Shown: positions 27,452 to 36,463 of the stretch, one piece after another
Position numbering within the stretch: position 1 is the first letter of the stretch
Layout: the number at the start of each line of letters is the position of its first letter
NCBI GenBank assembly: GCA_031253335.1
Contig: JAIRWF010000023.1
Coordinates: forward strand, 1-43,280
From: Streptococcaceae bacterium
Lineage (GTDB): Bacteria > Bacillota > Bacilli > Lactobacillales > Streptococcaceae
DNA length: 43,280 nt
Reading direction: 5' to 3'
Notes under the pieces: model-generated
Databases searched by the model: none
What the model was told of the DNA's origin: nothing
The model's input: the letters and a program-made list of their open reading frames with translations, nothing else
Position numbers and translations under genes: made by a program

Positions 27452-27529
27452 AAAAAAGAGCACATGTCTCCTCTGCTTAGAGCTGCTTCCGTCAGGATCT
27501 GACTCGCTTCACAAAACAAACATTGCTCC
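27452..27529 (-). ncRNA. ffs: Signal recognition particle RNA (small type)
   Basis: The minus strand holds the SRP signature GTCAGATCCTGACGGAAGCAG, the symmetric-loop and apical part bound by Ffh. The ends pair: GAGCA near the 5' end with TGCTC before a T7 run, next to AUGU/ACAU. A TATAAT (27541-27536) gives a start near 27529, so the RNA is about 75 nt, the short form typical of lactic cocci. The apical tetraloop reads UGAC rather than the common GGAA. The RNA would guide Ffh-bound nascent chains to FtsY. Its place beside tadA is conserved in streptococci. No protein is coded here. Confidence 0.85.
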
Positions 27530-27535
27530 GTACTT

Positions 27536-27541
27536 ATTATA
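27536..27541 (-). promoter_or_regulatory. ffs -10 element
   Basis: TATAAT with an extended TGC, overlapping the last codons of tadA. It lies 7 bp from the predicted first base of the SRP RNA. Confidence 0.7.
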
Positions 27542-28013
27542 GCATATTTCTGCGATTTCGAAAAAAATCCTGCATCAGTGCTGTACAGTCCACTTCGCAT
27601 ATGCCGCTTTCCACTGCCACACGATGATTCAACCGCGTATCCTTTAAGATTTCATACAAGCTCTCCACCGCACCAAATTTGGGATTCGCTGCCCCATAGA
27701 TTACATGAGAAATCCTGGCAAGTCCGATTGCACCTGCACACATCACACAGGGCTCAATCGTCACAAAAAGCGTGCAATCAAGTAAGCGCCAATTCCCCAG
27801 GCGTTTATTCGCCATTTCAATCGCCATGATTTCTGCATGATGCGTGGCAAGAGAGTCAATCTCCCGTCGATTGTAGCCACGCCCGATAATTTCTCCAGAC
27901 GCATCTACAATCACGCAGCCAATCGGCACCTCTTCATGAGAAAGGGCAATTTTGGCTTCATTTAGCGCTTCTTTCATAAACGCCTCTTTTTGACCGTGTG
28001 TTAAATCTGCCAT
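27537..28013 (-). CDS. tadA: tRNA-specific adenosine deaminase
   Basis: A 158-residue zinc deaminase changing A34 to inosine in tRNA-Arg(ACG). The zinc site is HAE (residues 59-61) and PCVMC (88-92), with the preceding EVPIGCVIV; the C-terminal DFFRNRR is usual for TadA. ATG at 28013 overlaps the upstream MBL gene by 13 nt. The 3' end overlaps the ffs promoter. Confidence 0.96.
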   Translation of the reverse strand: MADLTHGQKEAFMKEALNEAKIALSHEEVPIGCVIVDASGEIIGRGYNRREIDSLATHHAEIMAIEMANKRLGNWRLLDCTLFVTIEPCVMCAGAIGLARISHVIYGAANPKFGAVESLYEILKDTRLNHRVAVESGICEVDCTALMQDFFRNRRNML

Positions 28014-28753
28014 TTTTGATGGGGGGAGGCAAGACTAACCTTGACCTCATTTCCTGCTGCCTCTTGCGCTTCTTCTTGAAGCTTTTCCAAATCAACCGTC
28101 TGCGACAGATGCGTGAGGATTAAATGCTTAACCTTTGCCTCACGCGCAATACGACCCGCTTCATGACTTGCAAGGTGATTGGGCATCTTCTCTTTATCTT
28201 TCAAAAAATAGACATCGGCTAGAAGCACATCTGCACCCCCACTAAAGGCTGATAAGTCCGCATAATAGCCTGTATCTCCGGTATAGACAAGCACCTGTCC
28301 CGTTTTAGGTTCCACAAGTCGCATTGCATAATTGACGACAGGATGCACTGTTTTTTGAAAGGACACATCAAAAGGGCCAATCTTTGTCCCATGCACGACA
28401 TCTATAGCACGCCCTTCAGAGACCCCTTCAAGCGTTAATTTACTAAATTCGTAAGCATTTTCAGCATGCCCATAAATCGGTAGCAGCTTCCCATCCCAGC
28501 CATTTTTCCCCAGTGGATAAAGCTGACGGTACTGCCGCAACACGCCTAAATCAGCAATATGATCTTCATGGTAATGACTCACAATAACAGCATCTAAACA
28601 CGTGGGCAACAGCTCTTTTTCAAGCTCCGTAACAGCCCTACTCCCCGCATCGAGCAAAAGATTAAAGCCACTCTCAGATTGCAACAAATAGCTTGTCGTC
28701 CCTGCGTCTTGCGTCGGATAGCCTCCCCAAACACCTAATGCAGTTAATTTCAT
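28001..28753 (-). CDS. MBL-fold metallo-hydrolase (RNase Z-like)
   Basis: A 250-residue metallo-beta-lactamase-fold protein. Zinc ligands are visible in VSHYHEDHIADL (HxHxDH), a later His in KTVHPV, Asp in YTGDTGYY, and His in LILTHLSQ. Members include ribonuclease Z-like and phosphodiesterase enzymes; the substrate is not clear. ATG at 28753 follows GGAGGCATAAG; an 11-codon extension is discarded. It overlaps tadA by 13 nt and begins one base after the end of the DUF1275 gene, so all three are likely co-transcribed. Confidence 0.9.
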   Translation of the reverse strand: MKLTALGVWGGYPTQDAGTTSYLLQSESGFNLLLDAGSRAVTELEKELLPTCLDAVIVSHYHEDHIADLGVLRQYRQLYPLGKNGWDGKLLPIYGHAENAYEFSKLTLEGVSEGRAIDVVHGTKIGPFDVSFQKTVHPVVNYAMRLVEPKTGQVLVYTGDTGYYADLSAFSGGADVLLADVYFLKDKEKMPNHLASHEAGRIAREAKVKHLILTHLSQTVDLEKLQEEAQEAAGNEVKVSLASPHQKWQI

Positions 28754-28754
28754 C

Positions 28755-29417
28755 TTATGCCTCCGTTCGGATGATGATATACACAATCAATAAATCAATA
28801 CAGTTCACAAGTAACGCCCAGTTGCCAAATGGACTAACCAAAAGCGTTGCCACAAAAGCACCCACAAAAAAGCAAGGAATAATCCAAAACAAAAGTTTCG
28901 CATATTCCAAATGTGACTTTTCGTGCGTAATGAGGTACTGCGCCACATTGACCGATAAAATCTTCAAATTCCCTGTCGTAAAGACACTCGTGTAGCCTCT
29001 GCCATGTGCTTTATTAAAGGTATCAAACTGAATGGCCATGAAAAAGCTCAAGACCCCAACTACGATTGCCGCAGGTAACTCAGGAACTGCCAAGATAAAA
29101 ATCAAAACAAAAGCCGTCAAGCCTAAAAGTTGAAAAAGCAACAAGTAGAGGGTCGAAGGACGCCTGTGCTGCTGCAAGAAATGCTCAAAGAAAATCTTGA
29201 CCATCACACCTAAGACAAAAAAAAGAATCGGAATCACGAAATTCCAAAAGTCTAAAAACTCGCCGCGCGCAAGCGCAATTCCTGCCTGGATGATATTTCC
29301 TGTCTGTGCTCCTGCAAAGCGCCCATTGAAATGGAAAAAGGTAAAGCCATCCATATAACCAGCCCCTAAAGACAAGAGTAAAGCCACGCGCAATTTTTCA
29401 TGTTTTTGATCTGCCAT
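28755..29417 (-). CDS. DUF1275 (YoaK) family membrane protein
   Basis: A 220-residue protein with six predicted membrane segments. The family motif GAGYMDGFTFFHFNGRFAGA and AQTGNIIQAG near the N-terminus and a later VFTTGNLKIL, which resembles a second half-repeat, identify YoaK. Its function is unknown. The start (11 bp after the mraY stop) lacks a visible Shine-Dalgarno, so translation may depend on coupling to mraY. Confidence 0.88.
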   Translation of the reverse strand: MADQKHEKLRVALLLSLGAGYMDGFTFFHFNGRFAGAQTGNIIQAGIALARGEFLDFWNFVIPILFFVLGVMVKIFFEHFLQQHRRPSTLYLLLFQLLGLTAFVLIFILAVPELPAAIVVGVLSFFMAIQFDTFNKAHGRGYTSVFTTGNLKILSVNVAQYLITHEKSHLEYAKLLFWIIPCFFVGAFVATLLVSPFGNWALLVNCIDLLIVYIIIRTEA

Positions 29418-29428
29418 TTGTCACACTT

Positions 29429-30418
29429 CTAAACTAAAAAATAAATCAGGAGGGTTAAAAGTGATGCGCCAGCAGTCACCCCCCACCACAGATAGTCAAT
29501 CTGCCACTCACTCCATTTCTTACCGTGGCCACTCCAGCCCCCGAGCTCAAAATGGTGGTGAATCGGCGTCATCGCAAAAATGCGCTTGCCATGCGTCAGT
29601 CTAAAATAGGTCACTTGAATCATGATAGAAAGCGTCTCCACAACATAGACAATCCCAATAAAGAGCAAGGTCCACTCCTCATGAAGAATCACCGCGATAA
29701 TTGCTAAAAGCGCCCCAAGCGCAAGCGAGCCTACATCTCCCATAAAAAGCATCGCAGGTTTTTTATTAAAGATAAAGAAGGCAAGAAGCCCTGCGATTGT
29801 TGTCAAAATAACGAGCAAAACATCATACTGGTGCTGCGCAATGGCAATCACCCCGTAGGCCGCGAGTGATATTGAGACACTGATGGACGCAAGACCATCA
29901 ATCCCGTCTGTCAGGTTGACAGCATTGGACCAGCCTACCAACCACAAAATCAGAAAAATAGCGAATACCCATCCCAGATGCAAATTATGCCCAAAAAAAT
30001 TAATCACATTGGGTCTGTGCTGGTAAATGAAGATGCTCCAACAGATAAGACCCGTTATGATCTGCGCGACAAACTTCTGCCAGACCTTAAGTCCTTGATT
30101 CATATGTCGGAAAATCTTTAGATAATCATCTAAAAAACCTACTATCGCATAAATCGCAAAGGCTACGGTCATCACAATGAAGTTTCCATGGAAAAATCCT
30201 AAAACGAGCGAGGAAATAAGTGCTACACTACCTGGCGCTAGGACAAAGACCGTTCCTCCCATTGTAGGGGTTCCTGCTTTAGCTGCATGCTGATGCACAT
30301 CTTCGTGCATCTGTTGACCTGAGATATGACGCGCCCGATAAAAGCGCATAAAAAGCGGTATCCCCACAAGGGTTGCCGCAAAACTCACGATGAATGCTAG
30401 GATAAGCCCTACAACCAT
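29429..30418 (-). CDS. mraY: Phospho-N-acetylmuramoyl-pentapeptide transferase
   Basis: A 329-residue integral membrane enzyme that forms lipid I in peptidoglycan synthesis. Conserved sites: GTPTMGG near the N-terminus, GFLDDYLK (Asp-Asp), NAVNLTDGIDGLA, FMGDVGSLALGALLA and the MTPIHHHFEL loop. About ten membrane spans are expected. It follows pbpX by 15 bp in the dcw cluster. Confidence 0.97.
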   Translation of the reverse strand: MVVGLILAFIVSFAATLVGIPLFMRFYRARHISGQQMHEDVHQHAAKAGTPTMGGTVFVLAPGSVALISSLVLGFFHGNFIVMTVAFAIYAIVGFLDDYLKIFRHMNQGLKVWQKFVAQIITGLICWSIFIYQHRPNVINFFGHNLHLGWVFAIFLILWLVGWSNAVNLTDGIDGLASISVSISLAAYGVIAIAQHQYDVLLVILTTIAGLLAFFIFNKKPAMLFMGDVGSLALGALLAIIAVILHEEWTLLFIGIVYVVETLSIMIQVTYFRLTHGKRIFAMTPIHHHFELGGWSGHGKKWSEWQIDYLWWGVTAGASLLTLLIYFLV

Positions 30419-30433
30419 ACCAACTCCATATTT

Positions 30434-32725
30434 CTAATCGCTCAGGGTGACTGTCAAGTGGCCTCCACTCTTAGCGACTGTTCCGACGTCAAGCGACTGA
30501 CTCTGAACGGTTCCTTTATCATGCTTGTCTCCCCCGCCTTGATACGTGACAGATACATTATACCATTTTGCAAGCGTTTCGACATTACTCCTAGACCAGC
30601 CGTACATATCTGGCATCGTGTGACTCCCATCTGTGAGGAGTAAGACACGGGTGTTCGCAGACACCGTATTGCCAGAGGCTATAGATTGATCGACAACATG
30701 TGCGCCATCCCCCAAAACAACAGGCCAAAGCAATGTTTGGCGCAGTTGTGTGGCGGATGAGCCTGGATCTTGGTGGTAAAAGCTTATCAGTTTTACTTTT
30801 CCAGCCGCGACATTCTGTGCGCTTGCTTCGATGGACTGCTTTTGCTGCTCTGCCATTGTCAGCATAGGGTTGACCACGTTTGCCGTAATCTGGACATCTG
30901 TCCCAGTTGGAATCTTGACGGTATAGTAAAAGATAAAGTCCGGGTTAGTTGGCGGATACATGGCCACAACAGAGTTCAGTGTATCATTTGTCCCCGCCAT
31001 ATAGCCCCCTGTTGGAGAGGCAATTTGTGCCGTCCCTGTCTTAACCGCATCAGCCTGACCATTTGTCATATAGTAAGGCCCCACCCCGCCAGAGTTTTTA
31101 AACATCGCTTTATTTGCCGTCCCATAGGTCGGATTAGTCCCAACCGTCACCATGAGACTTAAAATCTGGCTCATGGTACTGGCGTTAAAAGGCTTTCCAA
31201 TAGGCTCTGGCTTTGCAACAAGGCTTGTCCCCGTATTGGGATCTGCGATGGACGACACAATATGCGGCTCTAGCATGACTCCACCGTTTGCAAAAGAGGT
31301 CCAACCACGCAACATCTGAATTGGCGTCACAGAGATTCCTTGACCAAATGAGGACATGACTTGTGTAACAAGGTTACTGGATGGCAGCTCGCCAAAGGCT
31401 TCACTTGGCATGCCAAAGCGGGTTGGTACCCCAAACTTGAGACGTGTCAAATAACTATCCCAGGTTTTATTGCCCATCTGCATCTCAACTTGACTCATGA
31501 CCGTATTTGAAGACATGGCAAACCCATCCGCTGCAGAAACGGTCGTAGGCAAGAGATAGCCATTATACTCGTTAACGTCCCAGTCATTGATTGCCGTTCC
31601 ATAGAGATTCAGCTTACGCGCAAACATTTGATTGCCATTCCAATGGCCGCTATCAATCGAGGACGCAACCAAAAAGGTCTTCATCGTCGAGCCCGGCTCA
31701 AAAGCCTGCTGATACAAGAGAGAGTTCCAGGTAAAGTATTTTTGATTGGATCCCTGTCCTGTCTGCGGGTTAAAGTCTGGGCGCTGATCGGTTGCTAAGA
31801 TCTCCCCCGTATGTGCATCAATCAGGGTAGCTGAGAGTTGCTGGCCGCCAGAGACTTGATAAGCTGTATTCATAAGGCTCTCAAGCTGAGATTGAAGCTT
31901 GTAATCAAGGGTTGTATAAATATTTTCGCCATTACGCGCAGGGACCTGAGAGATGATGGCGCCAGGAATCGCACGACCATACATATCTTTTTCAACGGTC
32001 TCACTTCCTGCTTTCCCGCTCAGAATCGAGTTGTAGGCTGCTTCAAGACCACTCACGCCAACGAGGCCACTCGTATCGTCTCCTGGTGTTTTAAGGGCCG
32101 CCGTCCCAATAAGGTTTGAGGCAAACATCCCATTGGGATAAGAGCGTGCAGGGTCTGGTGTAAAGCCAATACCTAAGATACCTTGCTTTTTGGCATCATT
32201 TTCAATCTGTGTTTTTTTATCGGGGCTAATTTTGGTGCCATTTGTCCCCATAAGTACTTGTTTTGCCCCTTTGAGGTTTAGCTGGGAGTTCGCAAGATCC
32301 CGCGGAATATTTAGTTCTTTGTTTAGAAAATCAACAAGCTGGGGAAACTCTGAAGGCTGAGCGTAGAGCTTTTTGCCATTGTTGTCAATGGATGTTTTAT
32401 CAAGGTTGATGTAAATCGTATAGGTTGATGAGTCCACGGCAATAGGAACACCTGTGCGATCATAGATAGTCCCACGAACTGGCTCTACCGTATAGCTATA
32501 GGTATAGTTAGCCCGCGCAGCTTCTGCTAGATTGATGCCATCCACGTGATTCGTCGCCACAATCCAGGTTAAGCGCAACACAATCATCATGAATAAGAAA
32601 AGTGAGAAGAAAAAGATACTCCGACCTATATGCCGGCGATTTTCATCAGGCTTTCCACGATCTGCAAGCGCGTGCTGCTTGATGCGGCGGAAAGGATTGA
32701 ATCGTCTTAAGAATTTAGACATCAT
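30434..32725 (-). CDS. pbpX: Penicillin-binding protein 2X
   Basis: A 763-residue class B PBP that cross-links septal peptidoglycan. One N-terminal membrane anchor (about 33-53), a dimerisation domain, and a transpeptidase with STMK (Ser about 346), SSN (about 406) and KTGTAQ (about 561). Two PASTA domains at the C-terminus (about 640-763) fit PBP2X. All catalytic motifs are intact. It overlaps ftsL by 4 nt, supporting coupled expression of divisome parts. Confidence 0.97.
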   Translation of the reverse strand: MMSKFLRRFNPFRRIKQHALADRGKPDENRRHIGRSIFFFSLFLFMMIVLRLTWIVATNHVDGINLAEAARANYTYSYTVEPVRGTIYDRTGVPIAVDSSTYTIYINLDKTSIDNNGKKLYAQPSEFPQLVDFLNKELNIPRDLANSQLNLKGAKQVLMGTNGTKISPDKKTQIENDAKKQGILGIGFTPDPARSYPNGMFASNLIGTAALKTPGDDTSGLVGVSGLEAAYNSILSGKAGSETVEKDMYGRAIPGAIISQVPARNGENIYTTLDYKLQSQLESLMNTAYQVSGGQQLSATLIDAHTGEILATDQRPDFNPQTGQGSNQKYFTWNSLLYQQAFEPGSTMKTFLVASSIDSGHWNGNQMFARKLNLYGTAINDWDVNEYNGYLLPTTVSAADGFAMSSNTVMSQVEMQMGNKTWDSYLTRLKFGVPTRFGMPSEAFGELPSSNLVTQVMSSFGQGISVTPIQMLRGWTSFANGGVMLEPHIVSSIADPNTGTSLVAKPEPIGKPFNASTMSQILSLMVTVGTNPTYGTANKAMFKNSGGVGPYYMTNGQADAVKTGTAQIASPTGGYMAGTNDTLNSVVAMYPPTNPDFIFYYTVKIPTGTDVQITANVVNPMLTMAEQQKQSIEASAQNVAAGKVKLISFYHQDPGSSATQLRQTLLWPVVLGDGAHVVDQSIASGNTVSANTRVLLLTDGSHTMPDMYGWSRSNVETLAKWYNVSVTYQGGGDKHDKGTVQSQSLDVGTVAKSGGHLTVTLSD

Positions 32726-33093
32726 TTACTGGATTTCACAACATTTGTGGCGCCGCTAATGGACATACCAGACTTGGTCGCCACCGTCCCCACTTTTCCT
32801 GAAGACTCAAGGTCTTGGAGTTGTTGATTATACTGTGTGATTTGGGTCTGTGTCGTTGCCATCTCAAGGCGCATTTGGTTGGTTGCAGTTGTGATTTCAA
32901 GGGTTTTCATTCGGACAAAGACGATGGCAACCGCCATCAATATCGCAGCAGACGCAATCGAGATGTAAAAGACTTTTTCAATGGTTGAAAATTTAGAAAA
33001 ACGGCCTCTCAGAGCAGGCGAAATGGAGTTCAAGCGAATCCGGAAGGATTCACTACGGGCTGCCATACGAACGTCAAGGGGTTGTCTTGCCAT
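32722..33093 (-). CDS. ftsL: Cell division protein FtsL
   Basis: A 123-residue bitopic protein: a basic cytoplasmic N-terminus, one membrane span at about 42-62 (VFYISIASAAILMAVAIVF), then a coiled coil (about 65-105). FtsL acts with DivIC and the PBP2X-FtsW pair. It is recognised more by shape, length and place between rsmH and pbpX than by sequence, as usual for FtsL. Confidence 0.9.
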   Translation of the reverse strand: MARQPLDVRMAARSESFRIRLNSISPALRGRFSKFSTIEKVFYISIASAAILMAVAIVFVRMKTLEITTATNQMRLEMATTQTQITQYNQQLQDLESSGKVGTVATKSGMSISGATNVVKSSK

Positions 33094-33101
33094 ATTGTCT
33101 C

Positions 33102-34025
33102 CTATAGTTTTCTTTTTTCAATCACGCGAAGTTTTGCAGAGTGCGCACGGTGGTTGCGAGTAAGCTCGTTTTCTTGAGGTAAAATGGGTTTTTTGGTGAT
33201 AAGTTGAAAGGGGGCTTGTGTTGCAACTGGTATGCCTCGTGGGCTCTCAATCCTTGCATGTTCTTTAAAGATTTTCTGGACCAAACGGTCTTCAAGACTG
33301 TGAAAGGTAATGACCGCGATGCGCCCGCCAGGCTTTAAAAGCTCAAGAGCAGCTTCAAGTGACTCTGCTAGGGCGCCTAGCTCGTCATTGACTTCAATAC
33401 GAATGGCTTGAAAGATTTTTTTGGCGGGGTGTCCCTTTTGGCGAAGCACCTTTTGCGGAAGTGCTGATTTGATGAGTTCACTCAATGCAGTAGTTGTTTC
33501 AATAGGGGCAACTTGGCGTGCTTTTTCAATCGCGCGAGCGATAGGTTTTGCATATTTTTCTTCCCCATAGCGGCTAAAAATCTTGACAAGCTCAGCCCAG
33601 GGATAGGCATTTACGACTTCAAAAGCCGAGAGAGCCTGTGTTTGATCCATGCGCATATCAAGACGTGCCTCGAGTTTATAGGAAAAGCCGCGCTGTGTGT
33701 CATCAAACTGGGGAGAACTAACGCCCAAATCATAGAGAATCCCGTCAACCTCTGAGACCTGATAGCTCTCAAGGGCATTTTTCAAATGCCGAAAGTTATC
33801 TTGAACGAGAGTGAGATTGGACGCGTGAAGATGCTCGCGTGCATGACTGATAGCGACTTCGTCTTGATCAAAGCTATAGAGATGACCTTCAGGGGAAAGC
33901 TGTGATAAAAGAAGGCGGGTATGCCCTGCACCTCCAAGTGTTGCATCCACATAAATCCCACTTCTTTGAATCTTGAGGGCTGCAACTGTCTCCTCTAAAA
34001 GAACCGTCTCATGCTGAAAGTTCAT
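33102..34025 (-). CDS. rsmH: 16S rRNA (cytosine(1402)-N4)-methyltransferase
   Basis: A 307-residue SAM enzyme that methylates C1402 in the P site of 16S rRNA. The start [24 protein letters not shown] (SAM loop), [21 protein letters not shown] and [11 protein letters not shown]-type C-terminal motif are present. It is first in rsmH-ftsL-pbpX-mraY. The TGCTATAAT -10 ends 5 nt before ATG, so the mRNA is predicted to be leaderless. Confidence 0.96.
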   Translation of the reverse strand: MNFQHETVLLEETVAALKIQRSGIYVDATLGGAGHTRLLLSQLSPEGHLYSFDQDEVAISHAREHLHASNLTLVQDNFRHLKNALESYQVSEVDGILYDLGVSSPQFDDTQRGFSYKLEARLDMRMDQTQALSAFEVVNAYPWAELVKIFSRYGEEKYAKPIARAIEKARQVAPIETTTALSELIKSALPQKVLRQKGHPAKKIFQAIRIEVNDELGALAESLEAALELLKPGGRIAVITFHSLEDRLVQKIFKEHARIESPRGIPVATQAPFQLITKKPILPQENELTRNHRAHSAKLRVIEKRKL

Positions 34026-34030
34026 GCCTC

Positions 34031-34039
34031 ATTATAGCA
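34031..34039 (-). promoter_or_regulatory. rsmH extended -10 (leaderless start predicted)
   Basis: TGCTATAAT on the minus strand, 5 nt from the rsmH ATG, immediately after the T run of the pcsB terminator. Confidence 0.6.
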
Positions 34040-34040
34040 T

Positions 34041-34066
34041 AAAATCGTCTTTTTCAGACGATTTTC
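34041..34066 (-). terminator. Terminator after pcsB
   Basis: AAAATCGTCT (34041-34050) and AGACGATTTT (34057-34066) form a 10-bp stem with a 6-nt loop. It separates pcsB from rsmH, and the rsmH -10 begins 2 bp beyond it. Confidence 0.85.
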
Positions 34067-34090
34067 GCTAAAGACCAGCCTCTAATAGGC

Positions 34091-35185
34091 TTAAGGACGG
34101 ATGAAAGAAACCCCTGCAGCAGAAGGAATAGTACGCGTATGGAAGACGCCTAGTCCACCAGCATAGTTTGTTTCTTCGATAGTAAATGAACCATTACTAG
34201 CAACCGCTGTCACGACGGCGACGTGTCCAACGCCACCAGCACCGTCGACCCCAGGAGGAAAGACAGCAATCGTGCCAACTGCAAGGCCTGAATTGGCATA
34301 AGCAACCCAGTTTCCTGCGTTACCACTATAAGTTGGCATCTTTCCACCAAGAATCTGCCAAACCCCCCACGTACATTGTCCCCAAGGGTATGGATTGCCC
34401 GAACTATAGCCTGGAGTTGCAGCTGGTGTAGTGCCTCCCCCACCGCCGTTTGAATTGGCATTGGTTTGAGCATTTGTTGAGGCATTAGCAGCAGATACGT
34501 GTGCTTCATAGGCAGCTTTTTGTGCTGCAGCAGCCTGAGCAGCTTTTTCTGCCGCTGCTTTTTGGGCAAGGAGAGAATTCTTCTCACTTGTAGCCGTTGT
34601 AATCGTTGCTTGATAGTTGAGCTGGGCCACTTTGAGCTGAGCTTGTTGCTGCGTCAACTGGACTTGAAGGGCAGTCGCCTGAGCATATTTGGCTTGGTTA
34701 TCAGCCATCTTTTTCTCGAAAGTCTTTTCGTCTTGCTCTTGTTGAGCGACCATATCGTTATTGGCTGAGACGACTTCGCTCATTGCCGTTATTTTCTGTA
34801 CGGCATCAGTCAAAGATTTTGCATTCAAAATGGTATTGATATAGCTCGTGACACCGCCATCTGTCTGTGCGGAGCGGGCTTGCGCCGCGAGAGAATCTTT
34901 GCGTTCTTTAATATCTGCTGTTAGCGTTTTAATCTTTGCAGAGTTTGCTTGCTGCTGAGCCGTTAAGGCATCCAGCGTTTTCTGGGCAGCATCAACCTGG
35001 CTTTGCAAACTATCCTGCTGTGCTTTCGCCGCAGCGGCACCTGATTGAGCTGACTGGATTGTTTGATCTTGCTTGGCGATATCAGAGTTGGTATCCGCAA
35101 CGACACTAGTTGTGGCAAGCCCTGCACTTGATAGTAAGACAGTCGAGAGCATTAAGCTCGCAAGAATCTGTTTCTTTTTCATCAT
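34091..35185 (-). CDS. pcsB: PcsB-like peptidoglycan hydrolase (CHAP domain)
   Basis: A 364-residue secreted protein: signal peptide (1-31, VVADTN at the cleavage region), a long coiled coil (about 35-225, rich in Ala, Gln and Lys), a Gly/Asn/Thr linker, and a CHAP domain (about 260-364) with catalytic Cys in PWGQCTWG and His in GGVGHVAVV. PcsB splits septal peptidoglycan under FtsEX control. A WalR-like box and an extended -10 precede it; GGAGG lies well before ATG. Confidence 0.93.
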   Translation of the reverse strand: MMKKKQILASLMLSTVLLSSAGLATTSVVADTNSDIAKQDQTIQSAQSGAAAAKAQQDSLQSQVDAAQKTLDALTAQQQANSAKIKTLTADIKERKDSLAAQARSAQTDGGVTSYINTILNAKSLTDAVQKITAMSEVVSANNDMVAQQEQDEKTFEKKMADNQAKYAQATALQVQLTQQQAQLKVAQLNYQATITTATSEKNSLLAQKAAAEKAAQAAAAQKAAYEAHVSAANASTNAQTNANSNGGGGGTTPAATPGYSSGNPYPWGQCTWGVWQILGGKMPTYSGNAGNWVAYANSGLAVGTIAVFPPGVDGAGGVGHVAVVTAVASNGSFTIEETNYAGGLGVFHTRTIPSAAGVSFIRP

Positions 35186-35227
35186 GGGTGTGTTAGTCCT
35201 CCATTGGTGTTAGATTAACTAGAAAAT

Positions 35228-35261
35228 ATTATAACAGACGAAATGTTAAATTACTGTTACA
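35228..35261 (-). promoter_or_regulatory. pcsB promoter with WalR-type box
   Basis: Minus strand TGTAAC-AGTAA-TTTAAC (35261-35245) fits the WalR consensus TGTWAH-N5-TGTWAH with one mismatch, and lies upstream of TGTTATAAT (hexamer 35233-35228). pcsB is a WalRK target in streptococci, which supports the call. Confidence 0.6.
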
Positions 35262-35287
35262 GGGGGCTAACATTTCTATGTGTCTTG

Positions 35288-36457
35288 TTAAAAGCTTGTC
35301 TTTCGGAGTCTGTAGGCGACTTTTGCGAGTGGGTAAAGAAGTCTGTTAATCGGCAAATCAAACTCGCCGACGTACTCCTCAATCACGGGTTTGAACTTCT
35401 TCTTGAAGCTCAAAAGCCCGTCGTTTTCGGACAATGAGTTCTCCAGACCGCCCATGTTGAGCGTGGCATTGCCACGTTTGAATGCTTCCTTGATGGACTC
35501 GAGCCACATCAGATAGGCCGGATGATACTTCCCAAAAGCCTCATCAAATCCTGCATAGAGATGCTCCGCGTGTCCTGCAAAGCCCACAATCAAGCCACCT
35601 GCCACGGGTATTTTATCAGCGTCGTCAGAAATTTTTGCCAACTCTGTCAACTCTTTCGTCAGACGATTTTTTTCCGTCAGAAGTTGCGCGCGTTTTTTCT
35701 CATTTTTTGTACCGTTAAACGCCATCTGACAGGCCTCCAAATCCCTTGACAGGCTTTCTGTCAGCGCTGACAGCTTCAAATACAGCATTGTCAGAAATCC
35801 GTCAGAAGGATAAATCGAAAGTAACTTTCTGTAATAGTCCGCATTGCGCAGTGCAACGCCTTTTCTAACCTCTGTTTTTTTCATAACTTGTGCGAAATCC
35901 GCCACCAGCTCGCTCCCTCCAATTTCCACTTCAAAGGGGGTGTTGCGCGCCTTCCGCAAGAATTGCTGCATTTTTTTGTCAAAATTTTCCTCGGAAAACT
36001 TGTTCTTATAAATCATCGCATTAAAACGCGGCTGGATATTCTCGTGCATGTCCTTTGTGCGGCCAGTCCACCTGGCGCCTGCTTCTGTCAAATTTGACAG
36101 CATTTTTTCGCTTTCGTCAAATTTGACCGCAGGGTCAAACTTGATAAAGAGCATTTTATTCGTTTTACCATAAGCACGCAAGCTCTTTAGCACAAAGCGA
36201 ACAAGCTCCCGATTGCCATAATCCATCGCAATCCCGCGTGGAATGTATCCCATAGAAAAGCCTAATGGCAACTGCCTGGAAAGTAAAAGGCAAGACGCGA
36301 GCAGCTGATTCTCTTCATAAAAGCTCAAGCGAACAGCCCCCCAATTGGATTTGATCGTTGCCCAGTTAGACGACTGTAATAAATTGGCTAAAGGCGACGC
36401 TGCAATCGCTCTATCATGTATCTCGGGGGCCAGTCCAATTTCCATACGATAAGTCAT
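35288..36457 (-). CDS. FemABX-family peptidoglycan bridge aminoacyltransferase
   Basis: A 389-residue enzyme that adds amino acids from aminoacyl-tRNA to the stem peptide of lipid II. The start (MTYRMEIGLAPE, then SPLANLLQSSNWATIK), MGYIPRGIAMDYG, and a coiled-coil insertion (about 230-275, with LSRDLEACQ to LTKELTELAK) are Fem-like. Two palindrome copies (36086 exact, 36115 near) encode SNLT and VKFD within 20 residues. TGTTACAAT lies 6 nt before ATG and no Shine-Dalgarno is present, so the transcript should be leaderless. Confidence 0.9.
   Translation of the reverse strand: MTYRMEIGLAPEIHDRAIAASPLANLLQSSNWATIKSNWGAVRLSFYEENQLLASCLLLSRQLPLGFSMGYIPRGIAMDYGNRELVRFVLKSLRAYGKTNKMLFIKFDPAVKFDESEKMLSNLTEAGARWTGRTKDMHENIQPRFNAMIYKNKFSEENFDKKMQQFLRKARNTPFEVEIGGSELVADFAQVMKKTEVRKGVALRNADYYRKLLSIYPSDGFLTMLYLKLSALTESLSRDLEACQMAFNGTKNEKKRAQLLTEKNRLTKELTELAKISDDADKIPVAGGLIVGFAGHAEHLYAGFDEAFGKYHPAYLMWLESIKEAFKRGNATLNMGGLENSLSENDGLLSFKKKFKPVIEEYVGEFDLPINRLLYPLAKVAYRLRKTSF
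36086..36099. repeat. TGTCAAATTTGACA palindrome, exact copy (in FemABX gene)
   Basis: Exact copy, encoding SNLT; a near copy CGTCAAATTTGACC follows at 36115-36128 and encodes VKFD. Confidence 0.8.
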
Positions 36458-36463
36458 GACTTT

